This document shows positions 24,592-33,969 of a stretch of DNA of 64,000 nt, in pieces. The notes beneath the pieces were generated by a model, which saw only the letters and a list, made by a program, of their open reading frames with translations, was not told where the DNA came from and did not search any database. Position 1 is the first letter of the stretch. The number at the start of each line of letters is the position of its first letter. The position numbers and the translations under genes are program-made. This stretch comes from Acidobacteriota bacterium (GTDB lineage: Bacteria; Acidobacteriota; Blastocatellia; RBC074). The stretch is from the NCBI GenBank assembly GCA_018268995.1, contig JAFDVL010000102.1:85696-149695 (forward strand), read 5' to 3'.

Positions 24592-24843
24592 ATGAGTCAA
24601 AAAACGAAACAAATCTTAAGCTCACTGCCACACCCAAGCCGCAAACAAGTGGAGCGAATCGTGATGCGTTATGCCAGTCGTCATCGTGAATCCGGCATCT
24701 TGCCAAATGAGCTTGAGAACATTTATTGTGATGTCATTGAAGCGGTCAAGTTACAAGCAACTTATCCCGCCAATCACCTACCCATGGTAAAGAGCTGGGA
24801 GGATGCACGACACCTCACCGAATATTTTGCAATCAACATTTGA
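24592..24843 (+). CDS. unknown 83-residue protein between ahpD and dps
   Basis: I do not recognise the family. The small basic protein (MSQKTKQILSSLPHPSRKQVERIVMRYASRHRES...) looks like a helical domain, with a C-terminal HLTEYFAI segment; there is no signal peptide or membrane helix. Its stop lies 36 bases before the dps ATG and it is 54 bases after ahpD, all on the plus strand, so it is probably part of the peroxide-stress operon. No Shine-Dalgarno is seen. A regulatory or adaptor role is possible but unsupported. Confidence 0.6.
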   Translation: MSQKTKQILSSLPHPSRKQVERIVMRYASRHRESGILPNELENIYCDVIEAVKLQATYPANHLPMVKSWEDARHLTEYFAINI

Positions 24844-24878
24844 AAATTGAAGTAAGCACTATAAGGGAGGAATATCTT

Positions 24879-25346
24879 ATGCAAATTAATATTGGCATCG
24901 CTGAAGAAGAACGCAAAGAAATCGCCGAAGGACTGTCACGCCTGCTCGCTGACAGCTATACGCTTTACCTGAAAACCCACAACTATCATTGGAACGTAAC
25001 AGGCCCGATGTTTCAAACCCTGCACCTCATGTTTGAGACTCAGTACAACGAATTAGCCTTAGCCGTGGACTTGATTGCGGAGCGCATTCGCGCGCTTGGT
25101 TTTCCGGCTCCCGGATCGTATCGCGAGTTTGGTAAATTGACGTCCATCGCAGAAGACGAGGACGCACCGAATGCTGATGAGATGATTCGGCGGCTCGTCG
25201 CCGGCCAGGAAACCGTTGTACGTACGGCACGCTCCATCTTCCCTGTGGTTGACAAGGCTAACGACGAACCAACCGCAGACTTGTTAACACAACGGATGCA
25301 AACGCATGAAAAGAACGCGTGGATGCTGAGAAGTTTGTTGGCGTAA
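24879..25346 (+). CDS. dps: Dps-family ferroxidase/DNA-protection protein
   Basis: Dps 12-mers oxidise Fe(II) with H2O2 and store iron, removing both Fenton reagents. The 155-residue protein has the inter-subunit ferroxidase ligands with textbook spacing: H37 (NYHWNVTG), H49 (TLHLMFE), D64 and E68 (VDLIAERIR), and the ALGFPAPGS turn. GGGAGG precedes the ATG at 24879; an upstream in-frame start at 24840 overlaps the previous gene and is rejected. The N-terminus is short and not strongly basic, so DNA binding is uncertain. Confidence 0.95.
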   Translation: MQINIGIAEEERKEIAEGLSRLLADSYTLYLKTHNYHWNVTGPMFQTLHLMFETQYNELALAVDLIAERIRALGFPAPGSYREFGKLTSIAEDEDAPNADEMIRRLVAGQETVVRTARSIFPVVDKANDEPTADLLTQRMQTHEKNAWMLRSLLA

Positions 25347-25656
25347 AGCCAACAAACTCGCATCCTTGCTTGATTGAATTTTACGCTTTACCTCCCTGAT
25401 TTCTGTAGCCTTTTGGCTTTTCGCTTCGCTGCACTCAAATCCATTTCGGGGACTGTTAAGCAATTGTCCAATTTCCAACAATTTAAGAGGCGGAAATTCG
25501 ACAAGGCTTTACAGAAGCCCCTGTGTGTAAAGCATTCCGCAAAAGGAGTTGCTGAATCAGATCATTGCGAATCATTGCGAATGACGCGGTCAGTAAATTC
25601 CAACGGCGGCGGCGGATTAAGCACCGAGCGAATCTGCGGTGCCACCCATGACGATT

Positions 25657-25743
25657 AAAGCTGAACGGATTTTCCGTTCGATCAAGGAGAAGTCACCCCC
25701 ACTCAAAGCTGAACGGATTTTCCGTTCGATTAAGGAGAAATCA
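25657..25743 (+). repeat. tandem duplication of the katG leader (hairpin plus Shine-Dalgarno)
   Basis: Two 39-base copies (25657-25695 and 25705-25743, 37 of 39 identical, 48-base period) precede katG. Each copy contains the stem GAACGGA / TCCGTTC with a 3-base loop followed by AAGGAGAA. Only the second copy leads into an ATG (25744, spacing 6); the first ends in a sequence with no start codon. The remaining part of the 397-base gap after dps holds nothing recognisable except a short direct repeat near 25560. Confidence 0.85.
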
Positions 25744-27948
25744 ATGAACAAGAACCTTAAGAAGTTATTCACCACCTGCGCGGTTGCTGTACTAACGATG
25801 GTGTCAAACTATGAGGTCAGTGCTCAGTCCAACCAAATGTGGTGGCCTGACCAGCTTGACCTGACACCACTTCGGCAGCAGTCCACCGAATCGAACCCGA
25901 TGGGCAAACAGTTCGACTATGCGAAGGAATTTGCCAAACTCGACCTCAATGCCGTCAAGGCCGACATCAAGAAAGCCCTGACAACATCGCAACCCTGGTG
26001 GCCAGCGGATTATGGGAACTATGGCCCGTTCTTCATACGCATGGCCTGGCACAGTGCTGGCACATACCGTGTTGCTGACGGACGCGGTGGCGCGGGTGGC
26101 GGTCAACAACGATTTGAGCCGCTCAACAGTTGGCCGGACAACGCCAATCTTGACAAGGCGCGACGATTGCTTTGGCCGATCAAACAGAAATATGGTCAGA
26201 AGATTTCCTGGGCCGATTTGATGGTCTTGACCGGAAATGTCGCCATTGAATCAATGGGCTTGAAAACCTATGGATTCGCGGGCGGACGCGCCGATGATTG
26301 GGCACCGGATTTGGTGTATTGGGGGCCAGAGAAAAAGTGGCTCGACGATCAACGCTACAGCGGAAATCGCAATCTTCAGAATCCACTAGCTGCCGTGCAG
26401 ATGGGCTTGATCTACGTCAATCCCGAAGGCCCGAACGGCAATCCTGATCCACTGGCAGCAGCAAAAGACATCCGCGAAACGTTTGGTCGCATGGCGATGA
26501 ATGATGAAGAAACAGTCGCACTGATCGCGGGTGGTCATACGTTCGGCAAAGCACACGGCGCTTACAATCCGGGCAAATGCGTCGGGCCGGAACCAGCCGC
26601 CGCCGGGATTGAAGAACAAGGCTTCGGATGGAAAAACAATTGCGGCAAAGGCAACGCGGGCGACACCGTCACCAGCGGTCTCGAAGGTGCGTGGACAGCG
26701 ACACCAACGGCCTGGAGTTCGCAATACCTTGCCAACCTGTTTGCCTATGACTGGGTACAGACGAAAAGTCCGGCGGGCGCAACCCAATGGATTCCGGCCA
26801 ACGGTCAAGCAGCCAATATGGTTCCCGACGCACACGACAAATCAAAACGTCACGCGCCGATCATGTTCACGACCGACCTCGCGCTGAAATTTGACCCTAG
26901 TTATCAGAAGATTTCCAAACGCTTTTTGGATAATCCAGAAGAATTCAATCTCGCCTTCGCCAAAGCTTGGTTCAAGCTGACGCACCGCGATTTGGGGCCG
27001 CGTTCTCGCTACCTCGGCGCGGATGTTCCGAAAGAAGACCTGAGCTGGCAAGACCCGCTGCCCAAAATCTCCTACAAGCAAATTGACGCGAAGGATATTG
27101 CGACGCTGAAAGCTAAACTTCTCGCGTCCGGCCTTACTGGCCCGGAATTGATTCGGACGGCATGGGCTTCCGCAGCTACGTTTCGTGGCACTGACATGCG
27201 TGGTGGCGCGAACGGTGCACGCATCCGACTTGCGCCGCAGAAAGATTGGGAAGCCAACAATCCGGCGGAATTGAGCAAGGTGCTGGGGAAACTGGAAGCG
27301 ATTCAAAAAGAATTCAATACCGGAGCGAAAAAGGTATCGCTCGCGGATTTGATCGTGTTGGGTGGCAGTGCCGCTATCGAACAAGCGGCGAAGAATGCGG
27401 GCTACACCGTGCAGGTTCCGTTTTCGCCGGGGCGAGTGGATGCGTCGGAATCACAGACCGATGCGTTGTCTTTTGCACCGCTGGAGCCAACCGCCGATGG
27501 TTTCCGCAACTATTTCCGCACGGGTCAGCGATTGTCCCCCGCAGAAATGTTGGTGGATCGCGCACATCTGCTCACGCTGACCGTGCCTGAAATGACCGTT
27601 TTGGTTGGCGGATTGCGCGTGCTGAACGCAAATGCCGGACAAGCCAAACATGGTGTGTTCACGGATCGTCCCGGAACATTGACCAACGATTTCTTCGTCA
27701 ACCTGCTCGACATGTCCACCAAATGGAACAAGTCGTCCTCGTCCGAAGGTATCTACGAAGGTGTTGATCGTGCAACAGGCAAAGTCAAATGGACAGCAAC
27801 CCCGGTTGACCTGATCTTCGGATCAAACTCCGAGTTGCGCGCGTTGGCAGAGTTTTATGCCGAAAGCGACAGCAAACAGAAGTTTGTCAATGACTTTGTG
27901 AAGGCGTGGGTCAAGGTGATGAATCTTGACCGCTTCGATCTGTATTAA
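25744..27948 (+). CDS. katG: bifunctional catalase-peroxidase KatG, exported form
   Basis: A two-domain class I haem peroxidase (734 residues). The distal site RMAWHSAGTYR, the proximal GGHTFGKAHGA, and the Met-Tyr-Trp adduct residues (Trp in MAWH, Tyr in LIYVNPEGPNG, Met in RMAMNDEE) are all present, so both catalase and peroxidase activities are expected. The second, haem-less domain is intact (LIRTAWASAATFRGTDMRGG). Unlike the usual cytoplasmic enzyme it has a signal peptide (MNKNLKKLFTTCAVAVLTMV...VSA-Q, about 28 residues), pointing to the periplasm. The ATG is fixed by AAGGAG at 6 bases; in-frame extension into the leader repeat is rejected. A strong terminator follows. Confidence 0.95.
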   Translation: MNKNLKKLFTTCAVAVLTMVSNYEVSAQSNQMWWPDQLDLTPLRQQSTESNPMGKQFDYAKEFAKLDLNAVKADIKKALTTSQPWWPADYGNYGPFFIRMAWHSAGTYRVADGRGGAGGGQQRFEPLNSWPDNANLDKARRLLWPIKQKYGQKISWADLMVLTGNVAIESMGLKTYGFAGGRADDWAPDLVYWGPEKKWLDDQRYSGNRNLQNPLAAVQMGLIYVNPEGPNGNPDPLAAAKDIRETFGRMAMNDEETVALIAGGHTFGKAHGAYNPGKCVGPEPAAAGIEEQGFGWKNNCGKGNAGDTVTSGLEGAWTATPTAWSSQYLANLFAYDWVQTKSPAGATQWIPANGQAANMVPDAHDKSKRHAPIMFTTDLALKFDPSYQKISKRFLDNPEEFNLAFAKAWFKLTHRDLGPRSRYLGADVPKEDLSWQDPLPKISYKQIDAKDIATLKAKLLASGLTGPELIRTAWASAATFRGTDMRGGANGARIRLAPQKDWEANNPAELSKVLGKLEAIQKEFNTGAKKVSLADLIVLGGSAAIEQAAKNAGYTVQVPFSPGRVDASESQTDALSFAPLEPTADGFRNYFRTGQRLSPAEMLVDRAHLLTLTVPEMTVLVGGLRVLNANAGQAKHGVFTDRPGTLTNDFFVNLLDMSTKWNKSSSSEGIYEGVDRATGKVKWTATPVDLIFGSNSELRALAEFYAESDSKQKFVNDFVKAWVKVMNLDRFDLY

Positions 27949-27969
27949 AGAGCAAAGCACTAAGCACAA

Positions 27970-28007
27970 ATAAACGGCGGCGTTTGATATGCCGCCGTTT
28001 ATTTTGC
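27970..28007 (+). terminator. intrinsic terminator after katG
   Basis: A perfect 12-base stem (27970-27981 with 27991-28002) around a 9-base loop, GC-rich in its inner part, followed by TTTTG. It starts 22 bases after the katG stop. The rest of the 365-base gap to the next gene holds only the terminator at 28265-28292. Confidence 0.9.
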
Positions 28008-28261
28008 GCGCCAGTTTCAATTTTAACCGTTCGGCGTCACCGCATGTCGCACTCTTGCGCGATGGAAACAACCGGAGTATTGAACAGCCAATGCACCCAA
28101 AAACTCGACGCCAACGACCTGAATTTGAATTTGCAATTACACTGACGCAGAAGGTACAGGAAGGCTGAGACAGCCACGTAGTATCATCCTGGTTGTTCTC
28201 ACCTTCTCTTCCGGTCTGCGTTTTTTCTTTCTTTCCTGCGAGGTACGAATTGCTGGAGAAG

Positions 28262-28297
28262 AAAAGCCCAACAGGAATGAACCTGCGGGGCTCTTCG
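28262..28297 (-). terminator. intrinsic terminator after the tricorn-like gene
   Basis: AGCCC...CAGG pairs with CCTG...GGGCT (28265-28292) and in the minus direction is followed by TTTTCTTC. It begins 21 bases after the stop of the minus-strand peptidase gene. A T-run also follows on the plus side, so it may work in both directions. Confidence 0.7.
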
Positions 28298-28313
28298 TTT
28301 TTGTTTCGCCTTC

Positions 28314-31300
28314 TTATCTTTGCCCTGTTGCAGCGCCCCCCTGACCAGTTCCGACCTGCTTCAGCAATTCACGAACTGCCTGGTCAAGCTGGCTATCTTT
28401 GCCCGTCAAAGTTTCCCCAATCGGACGCGTCACAGGAATATCAACCGGACGCGGATTCAATTCCATATTCACGCCTTCATTCGTCGTGATGCGAATGAAG
28501 GGCATCCGCATAGTCGAACCATCAATCAAAGTGCGGGCACTTGTGTAAATGATCCAACCTGAGGTTGGTTCCCCAACGACCTTGCCCAATTTTAAGGCAC
28601 GATACCCTTCGGTGAAGTCTTCAGCGTCAGAAAGCGAATGCTGATTGGTCACAAGAATCGTTGGCAACTCCAATGACCGCTGCCCCAGAACGGAACGGGC
28701 AGGCGCAGTCGGCAAGCCTCTTGGCGTCATATTCAAATAACCGCGCCGCGCCAGCACATCAATGGCATAGACATTAACGAAGCCCCCATTGTTATTGCGA
28801 ACATCAACGACGACTCCGTCTTTCGCGCGGTTGTCGGTGTCGAGTCCCAGATACAAACCGATCAGCGAACCTTCGCCCATATCAGGCATATGGACATAGC
28901 CCAGTCGGCCATTGCTGACCTTTTCGACATAGGCTCGATTGGATTCGACCCATTGCGTATAAAGAAGATTTTTTTCTGTCGCCAAATTGATAGGTTGCAA
29001 CACAACATCACGCGAATTTGCTCCATCGGCAGAACCGGAAACCTTAATGGTCACGCGACGCCCAATTCGATTGAGCAGTAATTCATCGAGATTAGTGCTG
29101 GCAGAAATTGCGGTTCCTTCCACCGCCTGTAAATAATCTCCTGAATTGATTTGTTTGGAGTTCGCTGCGGGGCTGAGCGAAATGACTTCAGTGATTTTCA
29201 ATTTCCCTGACGTTTCATATTCCGTTCGGTCAAACCGCAATCCCAACCTTCCGCTCGCCGAGTTATTGCCGCCTGCACCGCCGCTCACACCGGAATGTGA
29301 AGCATTCAGCTCACCAACCATTAAATTCAACAAACGACGCATTTCATCTGGAGTTTGTGCCCCGGCAATGCGTGGAGCATATTCCGTCTTGACCGCATCC
29401 CAGTTAACACCATGAAATTTGTCGTCATAGAAGCTATCGCGCTGATACGTCCACGCCTGGCGAAAAACCTCCATTTTTTCCTGAGCAAAATCAACATCCA
29501 GTTCTGCTGTAACTGCCAAGGGGCGTGCTGGACGTCCATCTAACGGGACAATGTTGATGCGCCCCTGTTCCAGGAAGTAAATCTCTTTGCTGTCGGGACT
29601 GAATTGCGCATTCGATTTGAAGCCGGGCGAAGAAGTGATCTGACGCGCGACAGCGGGTTCACGCGACAATTCATCCAGCGAGTAGATATATAAATTCAAG
29701 CGATTCGCCGCCACAGCACTCATCAACAGGGCTTTGCCATCGGGACTGATGGTTTGAGAAATCACATTAACGCCAACATTCATTGCGCTCAAACGACGGC
29801 GAATGCCATCAAAAACAATCTCGACAGATTTCGCGGCATCTTTCTTAACAGATTCTGTTGCTGGTTGCGCAGCCGGAACATTTTCACGAGGGGTTGCGGG
29901 TGCAGGTTCCGGGCGGTTTCGATTTGGCTCATCCTTGAAAAGATCACGGAATTGATCCTCTCGAAATTTCGGAGTCCGCAAAACCAAATCTACTCGCGCC
30001 AACAGTGATTCTTCTGTCCGTTGGTTTGAATTGAAAATCAGATAGGTGCCATCGGGACTCCATGACAAACTACTCACAGATCCATTTGGCAAACCACTGA
30101 CAGCCCGTGCCTCGCCGCCTGCCGCAGGGACGACAAATATGTTTTGAAATGCCTTTGTGCTAATCGCGGCATAGGCAATCCACTTATTGTCTGGCGACCA
30201 GCTAAGCGTATTTTGATCTGCGTCCAAATGCCCTGTGGCAATGACCCGATCCTGCTTTGTGGCCACATCCAACACGTGTAATTCTTTTGCATCGCGGACA
30301 AAAGCGATGGATTTCCCATCCGGCGAAAAGCGTGGGGCATTATCTCGCAGTGGGTTGCTCGACAGCTCGGTTTCTGTGTTGCTGGTGAAATCATACAAGA
30401 ACAGCTGGCCTGTTCCACTGCGTTCCGAGATGAAGGCAAGCTTTCTGCTATCCGGTGCCCAGGCGATTTGCCCATCGCGAGCCGGGGCGCGTGTGACCCG
30501 CACAGCATCACCACCATCCTTTGCCGAGGCCGCAAAAATCTCGCCACGCGCGACAAACGCGACCTTCTTTCCATCGGGCGAAAGTGCAAGTTCCTGAAAT
30601 TGATTATTTAGAACCAGATGCTCGACCATCGGGCCGGGAACTGCACCACGTCGTGTGATTTTGATTTCGCTGGTTTGTCCGTTGCCAGTGTCGAATTTCC
30701 AAATCCCAAAGTTCCGCTCAAAGACAATGATCTTTCCATCGTAAGAAATCGTTGGCCAAAGCACGCGTCCATCTTTGAAATTGGTGACTTGTTTGGCATT
30801 GCCCGACAAAGTTTTCAGCCAAAGATTCTGTGCCCCGCTGCGATCCGAAACGAAATACAAGTTCCTGCCATCAGCCGTCCACATCGGCCACATTTCTTTC
30901 GCACCACGGTTCGTGATTTGTTGGTACGCACCACCTTTGATGACCCAGATTTCCGCTTCATCCAGATGTGAATGCCCTTTACGCCACCACTGGCTAAAGG
31001 AATTCCCGCGTGCGGTGATCGCGACACTTTGTCCATCAGGGGCCGGGGCGCTGAAAAACTCGCTTGTGTACCGATCATTACTGAACTGCATGGGCGTCCC
31101 GCCTTCAGCACTGACGCGATAAACGTCATTCATCCCGGAAATGTCGCGACTATTCGAGGAAAAGTAGAGCCATTTGCCATCGCGCGACCACGCATCAAGT
31201 TGATCACTGCCATCATCAAACGTGATACGACGCAAATCCCCCGTCGCAAACGTGAGCACATAAATGTCATTGTTCCCCGCGCGATTGGAAACAAAGGCCA

Positions 31301-31556
31301 ATCGCTTTCCATCCGGGGAATAAAGCGGGCGAGATTCATTTGCCGAATGTGAAACCAACAACCGCGCCTCACCTCCTGCAACCGGGGCAGTCCAAATATC
31401 ACCTCCTGAAACAAAGGCGATTTCAGCCCGATCAGGCGAGATCGAAGGTTCAGCAAAAGAGGCTACGGGTTCCACAGTTTGCGCGGATGCGAAACGCGCG
31501 GCGCAGACTAGGATTACACTAATCCCAAATAAACAACGTTTGCGTAAAAATGACAT
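28314..31556 (-). CDS. tricorn-like S41 peptidase with N-terminal PD40 propeller (divergent paralogue)
   Basis: An exported 1080-residue protease. A signal peptide (about 25 residues, ending FASA-Q) is followed by repeated WD40-like PD40 blades (SPDGKRLAFVS-type, many copies through about residue 550), a linker, a tricorn core domain (EVFRQAWTYQRDSFYDDKFHGVNWD near 700), a PDZ domain (INSGDYLQAVEGTAI) and the S41 catalytic half with VRNNNGGFVN. The nucleophile region reads NQHSLSDAEDFTEGYRAL rather than the GSGGD form of the two plus-strand paralogues, so it is a separate subfamily. It likely degrades proteins or peptides in the periplasm. A terminator follows; the ligase gene lies upstream. 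Confidence 0.9.
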   Translation of the reverse strand: MSFLRKRCLFGISVILVCAARFASAQTVEPVASFAEPSISPDRAEIAFVSGGDIWTAPVAGGEARLLVSHSANESRPLYSPDGKRLAFVSNRAGNNDIYVLTFATGDLRRITFDDGSDQLDAWSRDGKWLYFSSNSRDISGMNDVYRVSAEGGTPMQFSNDRYTSEFFSAPAPDGQSVAITARGNSFSQWWRKGHSHLDEAEIWVIKGGAYQQITNRGAKEMWPMWTADGRNLYFVSDRSGAQNLWLKTLSGNAKQVTNFKDGRVLWPTISYDGKIIVFERNFGIWKFDTGNGQTSEIKITRRGAVPGPMVEHLVLNNQFQELALSPDGKKVAFVARGEIFAASAKDGGDAVRVTRAPARDGQIAWAPDSRKLAFISERSGTGQLFLYDFTSNTETELSSNPLRDNAPRFSPDGKSIAFVRDAKELHVLDVATKQDRVIATGHLDADQNTLSWSPDNKWIAYAAISTKAFQNIFVVPAAGGEARAVSGLPNGSVSSLSWSPDGTYLIFNSNQRTEESLLARVDLVLRTPKFREDQFRDLFKDEPNRNRPEPAPATPRENVPAAQPATESVKKDAAKSVEIVFDGIRRRLSAMNVGVNVISQTISPDGKALLMSAVAANRLNLYIYSLDELSREPAVARQITSSPGFKSNAQFSPDSKEIYFLEQGRINIVPLDGRPARPLAVTAELDVDFAQEKMEVFRQAWTYQRDSFYDDKFHGVNWDAVKTEYAPRIAGAQTPDEMRRLLNLMVGELNASHSGVSGGAGGNNSASGRLGLRFDRTEYETSGKLKITEVISLSPAANSKQINSGDYLQAVEGTAISASTNLDELLLNRIGRRVTIKVSGSADGANSRDVVLQPINLATEKNLLYTQWVESNRAYVEKVSNGRLGYVHMPDMGEGSLIGLYLGLDTDNRAKDGVVVDVRNNNGGFVNVYAIDVLARRGYLNMTPRGLPTAPARSVLGQRSLELPTILVTNQHSLSDAEDFTEGYRALKLGKVVGEPTSGWIIYTSARTLIDGSTMRMPFIRITTNEGVNMELNPRPVDIPVTRPIGETLTGKDSQLDQAVRELLKQVGTGQGGAATGQR

Positions 31557-31588
31557 AACTTTTAGATATTACGGGGCAGGACTTTAGC

Positions 31589-32701
31589 CTACATGACCCC
31601 TTCAAGGGTTTCTTTCAGCAGCAGATCAACGACCGCTTTCAGATCGCCGCCAGATTCGTTGTACACCCGCAGTTGACGGTCAGCACTGGTGCCTTCTTCC
31701 AGCATTTTGTAGATATGATTTAACTCATTGCGTGACCCAAGTTCGTCAACCACATCGTCTACGAATTCGAGCAACTCGACGATCAAATCACGGACAGGAA
31801 CTTCAGTTTGCTTGCCAAAATCAATTAACTTCCCATCCAGTCCATAGCGTGCGGCGCGCCATTTATTCTCCTGAATCAAGGCTCGATGATAAATTCTAAA
31901 TCCAAGATTCTGCTTGTAGAGTTTATAGAGCTTGGCTGTCGTTGCCTGAATCAATGCGGCTATCGCGATGGTATCGTCCACGCGTGGGCAAATATCACAA
32001 ACGCGATATTCCAATGTCGGGAAGAAAGGATGTGGACGGACATCCCACCAAATCTTTTTACCGTTATCAATGCAGCCCGTCTTGACCAGCAAATCAAGAT
32101 AGCGCTGAAACTCGCCGGCCGAACGAAAATGATCGGGAATCCCTGTGCGCGGAAAATGTTTGAAGACCTCTGCACGATAGCTTTTCATCCCTGTATTTCG
32201 CTTGATCCAGAAGGGCGAACTGGTTGAAAGCGCAAGAATGTGCGGAAGCATATAACGAACTTCGTTCATGATCGCGATTGCAACTTCCGGGTCATCAATC
32301 CCAACGTGAACGTGCATGCCAAAAATCAACAAGGCGCGTGCATGCTGTTGCATTTCTTCAATGAGGGCTTCGTAGCGTTCATGTTCGGTGATTTGCTGGT
32401 CGGCCCAATGGGAAATCGGATGTGTCGAAGCCGCCACAATTCCCAACCCTTTGCGATGCGCGAGTTCCGCAATTGTTCGGCGTAATCGCACAACTTCGGA
32501 CCTTGCCTCCTGCACATTATGACAAATGTTTGTACCGACCTCTACCATTGACTGGTGCATTTCAGGCTTGATCTGTTCGCCTAAAATCATCCGTCCTTCC
32601 GCCATCATTTCGTCCACACGGGAACGCAACTCACGGGTATTCGGGTCTACAATCTGAAATTCTTCTTCGATGCCGATAGTAAATTTACGGTCTAATCGCA
32701 T
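31589..32701 (-). CDS. carboxylate-amine ligase, YbdK/GCS2 family
   Basis: A glutamine-synthetase-fold ligase related to glutamate-cysteine ligase type 2, which joins a carboxylate to an amine using ATP. Landmarks: FTIGIEEEFQIVD near 8-20 (metal/ATP glutamates), HQSMVEVGTNIC near 49, IVAASTHPISHW near 85, HVHVGIDD near 130, and EYRVCDICPRVDD near 225. 370 residues is standard. AGAGGA precedes the ATG. E. coli YbdK has weak gamma-glutamylcysteine synthetase activity; here the neighbour 100 bases upstream is an ATP-grasp ligase, so the two may build a small amide-linked product. The true substrates are unknown. Confidence 0.92.
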   Translation of the reverse strand: MRLDRKFTIGIEEEFQIVDPNTRELRSRVDEMMAEGRMILGEQIKPEMHQSMVEVGTNICHNVQEARSEVVRLRRTIAELAHRKGLGIVAASTHPISHWADQQITEHERYEALIEEMQQHARALLIFGMHVHVGIDDPEVAIAIMNEVRYMLPHILALSTSSPFWIKRNTGMKSYRAEVFKHFPRTGIPDHFRSAGEFQRYLDLLVKTGCIDNGKKIWWDVRPHPFFPTLEYRVCDICPRVDDTIAIAALIQATTAKLYKLYKQNLGFRIYHRALIQENKWRAARYGLDGKLIDFGKQTEVPVRDLIVELLEFVDDVVDELGSRNELNHIYKMLEEGTSADRQLRVYNESGGDLKAVVDLLLKETLEGVM

Positions 32702-32801
32702 AAATCCTCTCTATAGCCATTGCGTCAATTGGGTCAGCAGCATTCATCAAGTCAGACTTAAATTTTTGACTTAAAAGATGCTACCGACACCATAGAATTT
32801 T

Positions 32802-33746
32802 TTAGACTTGTGAGGCTGGAATTGCATCATTATCCAAAAAACGATGCCAGCGATGATGTTTGATGGTCGGGACTCCATTCAACGCATAATCCACCAGCAG
32901 TTTGGACATCGCATCCAGAATCCAGTTGAAATACGGTTCCGTCACCGAGTGAATGTCTGCGTCAGGAGCCGGATTCATAAAATCAATGGCGTAAGGAATC
33001 CCATCCCGGACAGCAAATTCGACTGTATTCAGATCGTACCCCAACGACTCACAAAGCAAAATCGTGTCGCGAACGATGCGGTCTTCCAGGTCTTTCGGCA
33101 GTTCACGTTCCGTACGAGGAACATATCGCCGATTGGCCGGATCGTAAATCATCACCAATACGTCTTTACGTCCAACACAATAACAACGAACGTATTCTTC
33201 AAATTCAATGGCTTCCTGCAAGGTCATACAGAGCGTGTCCGTTTCATCGTAACAACGCCACAGCTCTTCAAGTGAGTGAATCTTGTAGACGTTCTTCCAA
33301 CCACCGCCATCGAATGGTTTGAGAAATGCGGGCACGCCAACATAATCCAGAATTTCCTGCCATTTCAACGGGAATTCCAGATTGCGAAGTGAGGCATCCG
33401 TGACGCCTTTGATATAGGCTTTTTGGGGAAGCAAAACGGTTTTCGGAACGGCGACACCAAGTTTGGTCGCCAGGGAGTAATTAAAAAACTTATCGTCAGC
33501 AGACCACCAGAAGGGGTTATTCACCACAATCGTTCCATTCAGAACTGCATGTTTGAGCATCCCACGATAGTAAGGAATTTCGTGCGAGATGCGGTCAAAA
33601 ATCAACCGATATTCACAGCCATCCTCGGCTTTGACTCCGCCCGTTTTCAAATATTCAGCCGTGACGCCAGCATTCATTGAATTGATCTTTTCAATCAATG
33701 CGGGCGGAAAAGTATTTTCCATTCCGACGAGTATGCCGATTTTCAT
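32802..33746 (-). CDS. ATP-grasp family ligase
   Basis: The 314-residue protein has ATP-grasp features: VVNNPFWWSADDKFFNYSLATKLGVAVPKTVLLP near 90, the lysine/glycine-rich ATP loop VPAFLKPFDGGGWKNVYKI near 160, and the metal-binding end VEFAVRDGIPYAIDFMNPAPD near 260, where the final Asp/Asn pair is placed as in RimK/glutathione-synthetase-like enzymes. The ATG at 33746 (MKIGILVGMEN) is preferred over upstream in-frame starts because it begins the fold. GAGGAG lies about 11 bases before it. It lies upstream of the YbdK-type ligase on the same strand, a pairing suggestive of a two-step peptide or amide synthesis. Acceptor unknown. Confidence 0.85.
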   Translation of the reverse strand: MKIGILVGMENTFPPALIEKINSMNAGVTAEYLKTGGVKAEDGCEYRLIFDRISHEIPYYRGMLKHAVLNGTIVVNNPFWWSADDKFFNYSLATKLGVAVPKTVLLPQKAYIKGVTDASLRNLEFPLKWQEILDYVGVPAFLKPFDGGGWKNVYKIHSLEELWRCYDETDTLCMTLQEAIEFEEYVRCYCVGRKDVLVMIYDPANRRYVPRTERELPKDLEDRIVRDTILLCESLGYDLNTVEFAVRDGIPYAIDFMNPAPDADIHSVTEPYFNWILDAMSKLLVDYALNGVPTIKHHRWHRFLDNDAIPASQV

Positions 33747-33969
33747 TTTATTTTGGACTCCTCTAAAAACTATTTTACCTTTCGGTGCATCATAGAGCGG
33801 CCAATTTCCCTGACATTTGACGCAAAGGGCAACAGAGACAAATACAGGCTCGCCACGTGCGTTCACTTGCGGGGCTGGCGATAGTTAAGCAGCGTAGGTT
33901 ATTATTACGGTGGTAAAACAAAATCTATGGGTTTCCCCTTTGGCTGTCAACAGAAAGGTACTTGCTCGC

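Noticed and set aside
25556..25590. Short direct repeats (ATCATTGCGA twice) that might suggest iterons or CRISPR
   Set aside because: Only two adjacent units, no spacers, no replication or cas genes nearby.
25639..25743. N-terminal extension of KatG through the leader repeats
   Set aside because: Would place two copies of a repeat-encoded peptide before a perfect signal peptide; the Shine-Dalgarno right before the ATG at 25744 fixes the start.
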